A stretch of DNA of 64,000 nucleotides from Methylomonas sp. EFPC3. GTDB taxonomy: Bacteria > Pseudomonadota > Gammaproteobacteria > Methylococcales > Methylomonadaceae. The stretch is taken from the NCBI RefSeq assembly GCF_029643245.1, contig NZ_CP116398.1, forward strand, positions 4,274,372-4,338,371, written 5' to 3'. Below the pieces are notes generated by a model. The model searched no databases. It was not told the origin of the DNA and saw only the letters and a list, made by a program, of their open reading frames with translations. This document shows, in pieces, positions 1-11,313 of this stretch. How positions within the stretch are numbered: the first letter of the stretch is position 1; every line of letters begins with the position of its first letter. A program made the position numbers and the translations under genes.

Positions 1-681
1 GCCGACCAGGCCTTGTTGGCCTTGCAAGGCCCGGAAGCGGCTGCGGTAATCGCAAAATTTTCGCCTGACGCCACGGCGCTGCAGTTCATGCAAGTCTGCG
101 ACACCCGCATCGCCGGTGTAGCTTGCAGCGTCAGCCGCAGCGGCTACACCGGCGAGGACGGCTTTGAAATCTCGTTGCCGGCTGCGGAGGCCGAACGAGT
201 CGCCAAAGTGTTGCTGGCCGAGGACGGCGTCGAGCCGATAGGTTTGGGTGCCCGCGACACTCTGAGGCTGGAAGCCGGACTTTGCCTGTACGGCCATGAA
301 TTGAACGAAACCATTACACCGATCGAGGCCGGCCTGGGCTGGATTTTCAAGAAAGGCCACACCGATTTTCCCGGCGCTGAAACCATTCTGGCGCAGCGGC
401 AAAACGCGGTCGGCCGCCGACGCGTCGGCTTGCTGGTGGACGGGAAAATTCCGGTTCGGGATGGCGCTGTCTTGCTGGGTAACGCTGATAGCGAAGTTGG
501 CATCGTCAGCAGCGGCAGCTTTTCGCCGAGTTTGAACCGGCCGATCGCGATGGCCTTGGTCGATCAACGCGTCGCCACAACCGGCACCCGCCTCAAAGCC
601 CTGGTGCGGAACTCGGCAATCGATTTGACAGTCTGCCGGCTACCTTTCGTGCCGCATCGGTACCACAAACCTGGGAGATAA
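1..681 (+). CDS. gcvT: Glycine cleavage system aminomethyltransferase (T protein), 3' part
   Basis: This is the C-terminal 226 residues of the T protein; the reading frame is open from base 1, so the start lies outside the window. The T protein takes the aminomethyl group from lipoylated H protein, releases ammonia and passes the C1 unit to tetrahydrofolate. The stretch [13 protein letters not shown] and the later [17 protein letters not shown] block are typical of the folate-binding half of this family, followed by the C-terminal beta-barrel domain ([30 protein letters not shown]). gcvP begins 4 bases after its stop, so the two are almost certainly one operon; gcvH would be expected upstream, outside the window. 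Confidence 0.93.
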   Translation, partial: ADQALLALQGPEAAAVIAKFSPDATALQFMQVCDTRIAGVACSVSRSGYTGEDGFEISLPAAEAERVAKVLLAEDGVEPIGLGARDTLRLEAGLCLYGHELNETITPIEAGLGWIFKKGHTDFPGAETILAQRQNAVGRRRVGLLVDGKIPVRDGAVLLGNADSEVGIVSSGSFSPSLNRPIAMALVDQRVATTGTRLKALVRNSAIDLTVCRLPFVPHRYHKPGR

Positions 682-685
682 ACCC

Positions 686-3587
<2,902 letters not shown>

Positions 3588-3604
<17 letters not shown>

Positions 3605-4985
3605 CCAGCCGCTGGCCTTCGTCGACCTGGAAACCACAGGCGCCACCGCCACCAAGGACCGCATCACCGAAATCGGCATCGTCCTGGTCGACGCCGACGG
3701 TGTGCGGGAATGGAATCAATTGGTCAATCCGCAAACCCGGATTCCGTTGTTCATCGAACAAATGACCGGCATCAGCAACGAGATGGTCGCCGAGATGCCG
3801 AGCTTTGCGCAAGTAGCCGGCGAAGTGGCGGAATTGCTGGATGGCCGGCTGTTCATCGCCCACAACGCCCGTTTCGACTATGGGTTTTTGAAGAACGAGT
3901 TCAGTCGGGTGGGCATGAGCTTTCGGCCGCAAGTCTTGTGCACTGTCAAACTGTCGCGGGCCTTGTATCCGCAGTTCCACCGCCATAATCTGGACAGCCT
4001 GATCGAACGCCACGGTTTGCAAGCCAAGGACCGGCACCGGGCTCTGGCCGACGCGCAATTGATTCATCAATTCTGGACTCAGGCTTGCGAGCAATTTTCT
4101 GAGGAAACCGTCGATGCCGCGGTGCAGCGTCTGGTCGGCCGCTCCAGCCTGCCGTCGAATATCGACCCGTTATTGATCCACGATTTGCCGGAAGCCCCCG
4201 GCGTCTACCTGTTTTACGGCGAGAACGACCTGCCGCTTTACATTGGCAAAAGCGTCAACATCCGCAACCGGGTGCTGGCGCATTTCGGCGCCGACCACAA
4301 GAACAGCAAGGAGATGAGCCTGGCCCAGCAATTACGCCGCATCGACTGGATCGAAACCGCCGGCGAGTTGGGCGCGCTGTTGCTGGAAGCCCGCTTGATC
4401 AAGGACAAAACCCCGGTGCACAACCAGCGCCTGCGTCGCAAAAACGCCCTGTGCGCCTGGCAATTGCAACAACAGGGCGAACAGCTCAAGCCGGTATTGA
4501 GCTGGGCCGGCGAGCTGGATTTCGGCGCCCAGGACAATCTCTACGGCCTGTACCACAGCCAACGCGACGCCCAAAAAGCCTTGCGCGGCGTCGCCGAACA
4601 GCACGGTTTGTGCCTGAGCGTGCTGGGCTTGGAGAAAACCGCCGCTGGGAGGCCGTGCTTCGGTTACCAGATCAAAAAATGCCGCGGCGCCTGCGTCGGC
4701 AGCGAAGCGCCGCTGGCCCACGCGGCGCGGGTGCTGATCGCCATGCAAAAACTCAAACTTGCGGTCTGGCCGTATCCGGGCGCGATTGGCGTCCGCGAAG
4801 GCGAGGAACTGCATGTGATCGACCGCTGGTGTTACTTGGGCACCGCCAAAAATGACGCGGAAATCGCGGAGTTGCTGCAGGCCGGTGTTCCGGCGTTTGA
4901 TCGGGATACTTATATGCTGCTTAGTAAGTCGTTGAAGAAGGCTGAGGTTTTGGCGTTGTCGCAGACATTGAGAGTGGTTGGTTAA
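3588..4985 (+). CDS. DEDDh 3'-5' exonuclease fused to a GIY-YIG (UvrC/Cho-like) endonuclease domain
   Basis: A 465-residue two-domain nuclease. The N-terminal DnaQ-like exonuclease shows FVDLETTG (Asp13, Glu15), [10 protein letters not shown] and HRALADA, the DEDDh acidic set plus histidine. The second domain begins near residue 200 with [18 protein letters not shown], the GIY-YIG signature of UvrC and Cho, which cut DNA next to lesions. This architecture is usually named DNA polymerase III epsilon-like or Cho-like nuclease. A repair role is inferred. I place the start at the ATG at 3588, directly before the exonuclease domain and inside the 3' end of gcvP; the longer open frame upstream is antisense-like noise over gcvP. 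It probably shares the gcv transcript. Confidence 0.85.
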
Positions 4986-5250
4986 CATTGCCATTGCGGT
5001 CATGTTGTCGCCGGGGAAATGGATCGCGAGTCCGTGGTGCTTGAATGGCGGATGGCGCTTTGCTTATCCGCCCTACGGCCGGTCGAGGATATGTGTTGAA
5101 CGGAGAGAAGTGCATCGGTCGCGATTGATGCGCCTCCTGCCGTCGGAACATCTTATCTGCGCACGTTATCGAGTTCGCTATCGAGTTGAAGGTGGTTGGT
5201 TGAACGTTACATAGATCCTATTAAGCTTCGCTAATCGGACCTTATGGTTC
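4986..5250. other. Intergenic gap with one REP-like palindrome
   Basis: No convincing gene is seen between the exonuclease gene and the small secreted protein on the other strand. A short open frame at 4978-5214 reads through a REP palindrome and has neither family resemblance nor a ribosome site. The gap holds the REP unit at 5048-5078 and nothing else I can name. Confidence 0.6.
5048..5078 (-). repeat. REP-like palindrome (copy 1)
   Basis: The sequence GGCGGAT...ATCCGCC forms a hairpin and is followed by CCTACG. It is the inverted counterpart of the unit at 6236-6266 (CGTAGGGCGGATAAGCG...ATCCGCC). Units of this form are known substrates of REP-associated tyrosine transposases (RAYTs), and a RAYT remnant lies 1.2 kb away. 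Confidence 0.65.
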
Positions 5251-5529
5251 CTAACATCTAATTGAATTTAGACGACACTCTTCTGATTCTGCTCTGCAAG
5301 AATTTACACAAGGAGAGCTTGCTTTTATACCGCCATCCTGTGCTTCACATCTTTTTGCACACATTTCAAAATTTAAATAACATTGTCGAAGCTTAGTATC
5401 ATTGGGGCAGTTTTGGGCAAGCAATATTGCATCTGATGATTTGTATTTTTCGACTGAAGAATCTTCGGCGCGAACAGATATTGTTGCGGTCGACAACGCG
5501 GTTATAAAAACCAAATAAAAGCCTTTCAT
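5251..5529 (-). CDS. Small secreted cysteine-rich protein of unknown function
   Basis: A 92-residue protein whose first 21 residues (MKGFYLVFITALSTATISVRA) form a clear Sec signal peptide. The mature part holds eight cysteines, including CxxNxC-like and CVNSC spacing, which suggests a disulfide-bonded periplasmic or exported protein. I do not recognise the family. It is AT-rich compared with the gcv genes and follows another small secreted protein on the same strand 51 bases away, so the two may be co-transcribed. Its cell role is not evident. Confidence 0.6.
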   Translation of the reverse strand: MKGFYLVFITALSTATISVRAEDSSVEKYKSSDAILLAQNCPNDTKLRQCYLNFEMCAKRCEAQDGGIKASSPCVNSCRAESEECRLNSIRC

Positions 5530-5580
5530 GTTAACTCCAATAAAATCATAGAATCACGCATGAGAAATTGAATAGACATG

Positions 5581-5889
5581 CTATTCTTCTGCTCTCCAAA
5601 CTAATGCTGTTCTTGCACATACTTCATTGCCATGACGACCGCGAGTTGTGACAATAACGGTTAATCTTGTTTTTGTTACATCATCTACTGTGGCAGATAC
5701 AGAGTCGTATTTGCCAAGATCTGTAGTTACACCATTTAATGTTATTTCAGGTATAGATGTAAAATTGCATTTTTTTAACGATATGACGTATGGCTCTTGA
5801 ACAAGTGCTTGGCATCCTAAATCACCGCCAGATAGTTCTAATGTCCCTTGGCATGCAAGAGAATAACTGGATAATAAATAGCCAGACAC
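5581..5889 (-). CDS. Small secreted protein of unknown function, N-terminus possibly frameshifted
   Basis: The 102-residue frame starts at a GTG (5889) and begins VSGYLLSSYSLAC, which looks like the second half of a signal peptide with no charged N-region. An ATG at 5945 in another frame encodes MFTSNLKITTLNKINSAF and then stops; adding one T to the TTTT run at about 5891-5894 (minus strand) joins the two frames into an ordinary signal peptide. Either the gene is broken by a one-base deletion, or the read has an indel, or the GTG is the true start. The mature part has three more cysteines and no family I recognise. Confidence 0.45.
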   Translation of the reverse strand: MSGYLLSSYSLACQGTLELSGGDLGCQALVQEPYVISLKKCNFTSIPEITLNGVTTDLGKYDSVSATVDDVTKTRLTVIVTTRGRHGNEVCARTALVWRAEE

Positions 5890-5991
5890 TAAAATGCGGA
5901 ATTAATTTTATTAAGAGTAGTTATTTTTAAGTTCGATGTAAACATGATATTTTTTTAAAAAAATCAATTATATTTTCTCAATATATCGTAT

Positions 5992-6126
5992 CTAACAGGT
6001 TGGTGAAAAACTCTTTTTTACAACCAATCGAGCCTATATTTAGTGTTACGAGGTTGGCTTTGACTAAATAAAGGCCTCTTCTAGCTGAATTAGTGGCTAG
6101 AGTATGGTTTTTCACCAACCTGCTAG
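5992..6126. mobile_element. MITE-like element, about 135 bp, with 20-bp terminal inverted repeats
   Basis: The left end 5992-6011 (CTAACAGGTTGGTGAAAAAC) matches the reverse complement of the right end 6107-6126 at 19 of 20 positions. Between them are about 95 AT-rich bases with no open frame, including a shorter inner palindrome around CTAGCTGAATTAGTGGCTAG. Compact size, long terminal inverted repeats and no coding capacity are the marks of a non-autonomous transposable element. CTA occurs at both outer edges and may be part of a target duplication. No parent transposase is visible in the window. Confidence 0.55.
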
Positions 6127-6235
6127 TTCAAAGTGATTAGATAGTAAAAATTCTGCTGTATCATTATCACGAACGCGTGGCTAATGCAATAATAATTTCC
6201 TGGCTCGTAAGGCGGAACGCGCCAGGCTGTAGGAT

Positions 6236-6266
6236 CGTAGGGCGGATAAGCGAAGCGTCATCCGCC
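6236..6266 (+). repeat. REP-like palindrome (copy 2) just upstream of the RAYT remnant
   Basis: CGTAGGGCGGATAAGCGAAG followed by CGTCATCCGCC forms a hairpin (GGCGGAT/ATCCGCC) and carries the GTAG head typical of RAYT-associated REP units. It lies 20 bases before the RAYT start codon, the usual position for a REP flanking its transposase gene. Confidence 0.7.
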
Positions 6267-6286
6267 AAATTGGCTAACCTTTACCA

Positions 6287-6430
6287 ATGCCAAACTATCG
6301 ACGTAACCGCGTCCCTGGCGGAATTTATTTCTTCACGGTGAATTTGCTCGAACGCAAATCCCGGCTGCTGGTCGATCATATCGACAAACTCAGGCATGCG
6401 GTGCGCATTGTTCGGGAAAAACAACCTTTT
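6287..6430 (+). pseudogene. Truncated REP-associated tyrosine transposase (RAYT)
   Basis: The first 48 or so residues (MPNYRRNRVPGGIYFFTVNL and on to RIVREKQPFF) match the N-terminal start of RAYT (IS200/IS605-like Y1) proteins, which normally run to about 150-180 residues and carry the HxH and catalytic tyrosine motifs further on. Those motifs are absent: the coding frame runs into the palindromic TTCCCACGC/GCGTGGGAA repeat at 6431, and nothing downstream resumes the protein. It is therefore a remnant that cannot act alone on the flanking REP units. Confidence 0.7.
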
Positions 6431-6505
6431 TTCTCGTTCCCACGCGCTGCGTGGGAATGTCGGGCTTGGCCGCGTTGCGGCATGCGTGACTGCGGCGCGA
6501 AACAT
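6426..6505. repeat. Direct repeat unit 1 with TTCCCACGC/GCGTGGGAA hairpin
   Basis: A unit of about 80 bases headed by a T-run and the hairpin at 6438-6457, followed by a GTCGG..TTGGCCGCGTTGCGG tail. A second copy about 190 bases on has the same head and tail with a few substitutions. Hairpins of this kind are scattered repeats in Methylomonas-like genomes and give rise to spurious open frames on both strands. Confidence 0.6.
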
Positions 6506-6616
6506 GTGGGTTCCCACGCGACGCGCGCGAACCCACGTAGTAAGCAAGGCCGTAAGGCGCAAACCTGAGGGCATTGCGCCGTATTACACACAGCCTGATA
6601 TGTTACGCACCGCATA

Positions 6617-6697
6617 CCTTTTTCTCTCGTTCCCATGCGCTGCGTGGGAATGTCGGACTGGCCGCGTTGCGGTGTGCGTGACCGCAGCGCGGGCATC
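6617..6697. repeat. Direct repeat unit 2, copy of 6426-6505
   Basis: This copy has the same T-rich head, the TTCCCATGC/GCGTGGGAA hairpin and the GGCCGCGTTGCGG tail as the unit at 6426-6505, with scattered changes. Two copies only, with non-repeating sequence between, so it is not a CRISPR array. Confidence 0.6.
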
Positions 6698-7100
6698 CAG
6701 CGCCATGGACGGTAGCCCCAAGTTCTTCTTGTAGCCTGGATTTCCACGGCGGACCGTGGGAATCGCAAAGGCGCATTTGCCAAAATCCCCCCAACATCTT
6801 TCTATGCGACTAAACCCCCGGGCGACTGGGCTGATTCGTTAAGTCCGGGTTAAGCGCGTTCACCGACATTGGCTACGCGAACGACTACACGCCTGCTTCA
6901 GACCGCCCCCATGCCTCGCGCAAGACCGATTTTCGGCAAGTTGGCAATCCGCTAGCGAAGGACTGTGTCCGTTGCGCGGCAAGCCTGTTTACGGCAGCAG
7001 CGATTCCGCAATCCCAGCGTTTGCCGCATTGGCTTGGTGTACCGAGCCAATGGCGAGAACAAGCTGACCTTTAACTAAACCGCGAAACGGAGATTTGATC
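6698..7100. other. Gene-free stretch after the repeat block
   Basis: I see no convincing gene here. The sequence holds decayed repeat-like segments up to about 6770. The part nearest the lipoprotein gene contains its ribosome site (CGGAG at 7087-7091). Confidence 0.5.
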
Positions 7101-7790
7101 ATGCAGACTAGAATCCTTCACTATGCCGCTCTGGTATGCAGCATCTGCTTGACGGCTTGCAGCGCTAAAGGCTATCGAGGACCCGAGTTACCCGACAATC
7201 AAGTCGCCACGATCGAGCTCAAAGCGCCTGCGCTGTCCAAGGTACCTCTATTCTGGGTGTTTCCGTTGAATATGCTGCTATGGTTTTCCGAACACTGGAA
7301 CGAAACCTCTTGGGGGCCCAATATTTTTGTTGGCCGTATTGAATTGGATGATCCCGACACAGGAACTTGGGATGTAAATGCATCGAATAAAGTCAAGCTG
7401 GACCGATTCAGTAAAGTCTATGTATTACCCGGCCTTCGTAGCGTAAGAACGATGGAGACCGCCATCGTTGAAAAAAAAGTAGCCGGCGATACCACTTCCC
7501 AAACCGGTTCCTGCGAATGTAAGGAACAGGAATTCAATAACCAAAAGCAAAAAGTCTGCGAAAAAAAGACAACCAGTTCAACGCCTTATGTCATTACCGC
7601 GCGAGACACAACCTGCACTTTGTTATTCCATGCTGTCGCCGGGGAGACTTATCAGGCTTTCAACCGGAACGGACGGCTAAAGTTGCAACATCAGGATGGC
7701 AAAATCGATCATGACGTAGTCTGCGAAAGCCAGGACCGAATTAGTCGTGTAAACGAGCCAGGCATCAGCAGTAGCCCGTGTTCTCCTTGA
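7101..7790 (+). CDS. Predicted lipoprotein of unknown function
   Basis: A 229-residue protein starting MQTRILHYAALVCSICLTAC; the LTAC lipobox marks it for lipidation at Cys20, so it is likely anchored in a cell-envelope membrane. The start ATG at 7101 has CGGAG about 9 bases upstream; a TTG two codons earlier is less likely. The mature part has a cysteine-rich middle (GSCECKEQEFNNQKQKVCEKK) and no domain I recognise. It stands alone between repeat-rich gaps, and I cannot suggest a function. Confidence 0.7.
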   Translation: MQTRILHYAALVCSICLTACSAKGYRGPELPDNQVATIELKAPALSKVPLFWVFPLNMLLWFSEHWNETSWGPNIFVGRIELDDPDTGTWDVNASNKVKLDRFSKVYVLPGLRSVRTMETAIVEKKVAGDTTSQTGSCECKEQEFNNQKQKVCEKKTTSSTPYVITARDTTCTLLFHAVAGETYQAFNRNGRLKLQHQDGKIDHDVVCESQDRISRVNEPGISSSPCSP

Positions 7791-8193
7791 AAAATCAAGT
7801 AGTCGGAAACGATAGGGTTCGCGCAATTACAATCGGCCACTTTGGCAACGGTTCCGTTTTGCGGGTTCCCATGTTTTGGCGTAACAAGTCGTAGCCGTTT
7901 TCAATGCGGGGTGGGTTCCCGCGGAGGACCGCTCGCCGTTATACACATCTCTGTTTGATAACCGTCATTCCGGCAGGGATTGCCGGAATCCAGGCTGCAA
8001 GGATCGCTTGAAGTTGCCGTCCATGGCACTGGATGCCCGCGTCCCGCGGGCATGACGGCACTTGCTGTATAACGATGAGCGGAGAGCCGTGGGAACCGGA
8101 AGAAATGCCTGCCGGATATTAATCGCGGCAGGCGCTAAGGGGTCGCCTGCGGGAGTGGGAAACCGCAGGACGGGGTATGGGGATTGCTTTGGA
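7791..8193. repeat. Intergenic gap with composite palindromic repeats
   Basis: No gene is seen. A hairpin with perfect 9-base arms lies at 7967-7989 (ATTCCGGCA/TGCCGGAAT). A second lies at 8033-8053 (ATGCCCGCG/CGCGGGCAT), inside outer arms TGCCGTC/GACGGCA at 8015-8060. These are scattered chromosomal repeats of the type that follow bacterial genes; GCAGGCG/CGCCTGC near 8130-8155 could help end transcription of the next gene on the minus strand. Confidence 0.6.
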
Positions 8194-9639
8194 TTAAGCT
8201 TTACGGCGGCGCAAGCCGATCATGCCGGCGATTGCCGAACCGAACAACCATACCGCGCCCGGAACCGGCACCGCAGCCGGTGCCGCAGTTAGCATGATGG
8301 TCCGGTCGATACCGTCGGCCGGATGTTGCACGTTGATGTAGGCTTTGTTCGGGTTGAATTTATCGAAATACAAACCGGTGCTTTCGGCGCCGGCAGTAGT
8401 CAAGCTGATCCATTTACCGATCGACTCGGCGACACCGTCGCGGTTTTCGTCTTTAGCGAACCAAACGTCTTCCACACCGCCGTCTTGATCTTCGATGATG
8501 TAGATGTTGCCTTCGGCGTCGATCGCCAAGTTGTCGGCATTTTTAAATTCGCCGCCAGCCGCCAAGCCTGTCGCCATATCGATCGTGTTGCTGTCGGCAA
8601 ACAGTTTGACTTCACTGGTACCCAAATCGATCGAATAAACACGGCTACGGCCATTAGCGGTGTTACCGTCGTTATCGGAGTCGGTGGTAGTGAAATACAA
8701 GAATTGGTTACCGTTGTCCAGATTCTGGATTTCCATGTCTTCCGGGCGGTTGAAGCCGGTGCCTTTCACGGCAGCGTTATCTGCGCTGACTCGGCCATCG
8801 ATTGTGCCATCGGCCAACTGGCTAGAAATCCCGGCCAATACGCCGCCGTTAACATCGGTGATCGCTTCCCAAGTCGAGGCGCCGGTGATCGCCGGCGCGT
8901 TGTTGCCTTCGAATTGGCCGCCGGCGCCAACTTTCAAAGCGAAGGTTTGACCAGCGGCAAAAAAGTCGTTGCCATTGGTGGTCAACGGATTGGCCGAAAC
9001 ATATTTGTAGACGGAACCACCGTTCAACTCATCAACGAAATACAGGTTGTTGTTCTTGTCGAACGCCAATCCCTCGTGAGAAACGCGGGGCAGAATCGAA
9101 CGTTGGATGAAGGTACCGCCGTTCGCGGCCGCGGTGGTGGGATTGGTTACCTCGAACAAACGGCCTTTAGAGCTGCCGGCGCCCCAGGATTCTTCCGCAG
9201 TCAGATAACCGCCCCATGGTGTCCACAACGATGCATCGCCGGATACGAAACCTTGGGTGCCTGGAGCGACGATGGTAGTGGTGCGGGTGTTGTAGTTGTT
9301 ATCCCACAAATCGATACGTTGCACACCGCCGGTGCCGGTTTCGAATGGCATGAACAAATAGCGGCCGGCGTTAGGGCCGGTTTCGTTGGCGGCGATCATG
9401 TCCCAACTGCCTGAGTTAGAACCTGGAACCAAGGTATTTTGGGTTTTACGGTCAGCGATGGTTTGTTGGCTAAAGTTAGGCGAAGACAATTTGTACGGCG
9501 TGGCGGAGCCAGGATTCAGCGGCGTGGTGTTGCCGGTCATCGGCGTGAAATTGTCGAACTCGGTGGCAGCCGCGTGAGCGGTAGGTGCGATCAGGGTCGC
9601 TACAGCGGCCGAGATCAGAGTCAGTCTAAAAGCGTTCAT
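8194..9639 (-). CDS. PhoX-like (DUF839) exported protein with VPLPA-type sorting signal
   Basis: A 481-residue exported protein: signal peptide MNAFRLTLISAAVATLIAPTAHA, then a beta-propeller-like body with PhoX/DUF839 features (WDMIAANETG, GYLTAEESWG, SHEGLAF, RPEDMEI, DNLAIDAEGNIYIIED). Members of this family include calcium-dependent alkaline phosphatases, but activity here is not shown. The C-terminus (VPVPGAVWLFGSAIAGMIGL plus RRRKA) is a VPLPA/PEP-CTERM sorting signal, predicting processing by an exosortase-type system and surface display. AAGGA precedes the ATG at 9639. A weak Pho-box-like sequence lies upstream at 9751-9770 (minus strand). Confidence 0.8.
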   Translation of the reverse strand: MNAFRLTLISAAVATLIAPTAHAAATEFDNFTPMTGNTTPLNPGSATPYKLSSPNFSQQTIADRKTQNTLVPGSNSGSWDMIAANETGPNAGRYLFMPFETGTGGVQRIDLWDNNYNTRTTTIVAPGTQGFVSGDASLWTPWGGYLTAEESWGAGSSKGRLFEVTNPTTAAANGGTFIQRSILPRVSHEGLAFDKNNNLYFVDELNGGSVYKYVSANPLTTNGNDFFAAGQTFALKVGAGGQFEGNNAPAITGASTWEAITDVNGGVLAGISSQLADGTIDGRVSADNAAVKGTGFNRPEDMEIQNLDNGNQFLYFTTTDSDNDGNTANGRSRVYSIDLGTSEVKLFADSNTIDMATGLAAGGEFKNADNLAIDAEGNIYIIEDQDGGVEDVWFAKDENRDGVAESIGKWISLTTAGAESTGLYFDKFNPNKAYINVQHPADGIDRTIMLTAAPAAVPVPGAVWLFGSAIAGMIGLRRRKA

Positions 9640-9957
9640 GATTGGTATATCCTTGGGGTTACTGAATTATGTTGTGTTTGGCTAAGAACTGCGTCGCAGA
9701 ACTCGCAACACAAATGTTAACCAGCTCAAAAGAAAACTAAGTTTCAGTTCTGTTAAGGTTTGGTGACATGTAATACGCGGCTGAAGGACTGAGCGTTGCC
9801 AGGTCGGCGGCACGGCGTCGGCCGAGCGTGTTTGGCTGGAATCTCAATCCGCTGCATCGAAAAATTGGCCGGGGCCGCGAACCGGCATAGCGGCGCCGAG
9901 TTCTGGAGGAAGCCCCCAAAGGTTGCAGAGCTGTCGACGCCGCGTTTTACCTTGGAT
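9640..9957. other. Intergenic region carrying the PhoX-like gene promoter area
   Basis: No gene is supported. On the minus strand 9770-9751 reads CATGTCACCAAACCTTAACA, which keeps the first half of a Pho box (TGTCAC plus A-rich spacer) but a poor second half. The rest shows nothing I can name. Confidence 0.4.
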
Positions 9958-10158
9958 TCAGCAGGGAAACAGGTTTTGCAGGTGGCGTTTGTAAAACCGG
10001 TTTTTCGAACGCGCTTTCAGAAAGTCGCTGAACAGTTGCTCCGGAACGTGGCAGAATTCCTGGGCTGGACGGTCTTTGAAGGCAACCCGCATTTTGTGGG
10101 TATCTTTGTCGTAACCGACCACCTCTATCGTGCTGGATTTGACGGCTTGCATTTGCAT
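9958..10158 (-). CDS. KTSC domain protein
   Basis: A 66-residue protein that is almost entirely one KTSC domain: VKSSTIEVVGYDKDTHKMRV, the aromatic/VPEQLFSDFL middle and the SKNRFYKRHL end. The family is named for the Lys-Thr-Ser-Cys-type residues of some members and is often found alone or attached to nucleic-acid enzymes; its role is unclear. I choose the ATG at 10158 because GGAGG lies 5 bases upstream (plus strand CCTCC at 10164-10168); an upstream frame to 10257 lacks such a site. Confidence 0.75.
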   Translation of the reverse strand: MQMQAVKSSTIEVVGYDKDTHKMRVAFKDRPAQEFCHVPEQLFSDFLKARSKNRFYKRHLQNLFPC

Positions 10159-10325
10159 AATGGCCTCCGCTGGATTCAGGGTTTCGATGTGGCGGTCAGG
10201 CATGCGGAAAAGCGAATAGTTCCGGGCATATTCCGATTTTGCCGCCAGGTATTTCAATTATTTGCGCCAGCGGCGATCCGGCCGCTGGCGCCCTTTGTTT
10301 CAATCGACTTTTTGGAGCTTACACG

Positions 10326-11021
10326 ATGCAAACTGTACTGATCACCGGCGCCAACCGCGGCTTGGGTCTGGAATTTTGCCGGCAATATGCGGCAGCCGGC
10401 TGCGAGGTGATTGCGGCTTGCCGCCGGCCGGAACAGGCGGCGCAACTGCGGGCCTTGGCCGGCCAATATTCGAATATCGAAATATCAGCGCTCGACGTTG
10501 CCGACCTGGCTCAAATCGAAGCCTTGGCCGCTAGTCTGGCCGGGCGCAAAATCGACGTGTTGATCAATAACGCGGGGGTCTACGGCGATCAATCCGGACG
10601 CGGTTTCGGCAAACTGGATTACCAAACCTGGGCGTCGACCTTGGCGATCAATGTGATGGCGCCGGTGAAGCTGGCCGAGTGTTTTCTGCCGCATTTGCAG
10701 CGTAGCGAAAAACCGTTGATCGCCTCGTTGAGCAGTCTGATGGGCAGCATGGCCGATAACACCAGCGGCGGCAGCATTTTGTACCGTTCCAGCAAGGCCG
10801 GTTTGAATGCGGCGATGAAAAGCCTGGCGATCGATTTGCGTTCCAGCGGTGTCGGCGTGCTGATTTTGCATCCGGGCTGGGTCAGGACCGATATGGGCGG
10901 GCCGAATGGCTTGATCGATGTCGAGGAAAGCGTCAGCGGCATGCGCCGGCTGATTGCCGGATTCGAATTGGCCGATAGCGGTCGCTTCGTCAAATACGAC
11001 GGTTCTGCGCTGCCTTGGTAG
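10326..11021 (+). CDS. Short-chain dehydrogenase/reductase
   Basis: A 231-residue classical SDR. It shows the nucleotide-binding TGANRGLG motif at the N-terminus, NNAGVYG near residue 80, and the active-site pair YRSSK with an upstream serine. The PGWVRTDMGG segment is typical of C-factor/CsgA-like SDRs. It would reduce or oxidise a carbonyl or hydroxyl with NAD(P)H; the substrate is unknown. GGAG lies 10 bases before the ATG at 10326. It is a single gene between the KTSC gene (opposite strand) and a TonB receptor. Confidence 0.85.
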   Translation: MQTVLITGANRGLGLEFCRQYAAAGCEVIAACRRPEQAAQLRALAGQYSNIEISALDVADLAQIEALAASLAGRKIDVLINNAGVYGDQSGRGFGKLDYQTWASTLAINVMAPVKLAECFLPHLQRSEKPLIASLSSLMGSMADNTSGGSILYRSSKAGLNAAMKSLAIDLRSSGVGVLILHPGWVRTDMGGPNGLIDVEESVSGMRRLIAGFELADSGRFVKYDGSALPW

Positions 11022-11313
11022 GCTCGCTGGTTATCCGATCCCCGCATTAAATTGATCGCTGGTGTTCGGTTTGGGCCGCGCGTGTCCCTGGCTCAAGCAA
11101 TAACTGCAAACGATATTCGAGGTCGGGGTTGATTGCCGGCACGGCCACCGGAAAATGCGCTACCGACGCATCGGATGTTGCAAAAACGGCTATGCTTCAA
11201 GTTTGAAGGGCTTCCCATTTTTACGGCCGAAACTGAGGTTGTGTCGACCGGCGGCGGCCGAATTTGGAATAGCCGGAATTGGTTTGTTGACAGAGCGACT
11301 GCATTAATCTCAG
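11022..11313. other. Leader region of the first TonB-dependent receptor
   Basis: No gene and no known riboswitch signature could be recognised (no cobalamin-type or TPP-type core by eye). A TTGACA hexamer at about 11286-11291 lies too close to the ATG to be placed confidently as a promoter. Confidence 0.4.

Noticed and set aside
6426-6697. Possible CRISPR array from repeated palindromes
   Set aside because: Only two copies, unequal length and no regular spacers.
6376-6783. 135-codon minus-strand gene with RFPRSA-type repeats
   Set aside because: Translation of the palindromic repeat units; a commonly mis-annotated product of such repeats.
8323-9414. 363-codon plus-strand frame opposite the PhoX-like gene
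   Set aside because: Antisense shadow without ribosome site or recognisable domain; the minus-strand gene has signal peptide and sorting signal.
9751-9770. Pho box for the PhoX-like gene
   Set aside because: Only the first half-site fits; second half TTAACA is too far from TGTCA to claim.
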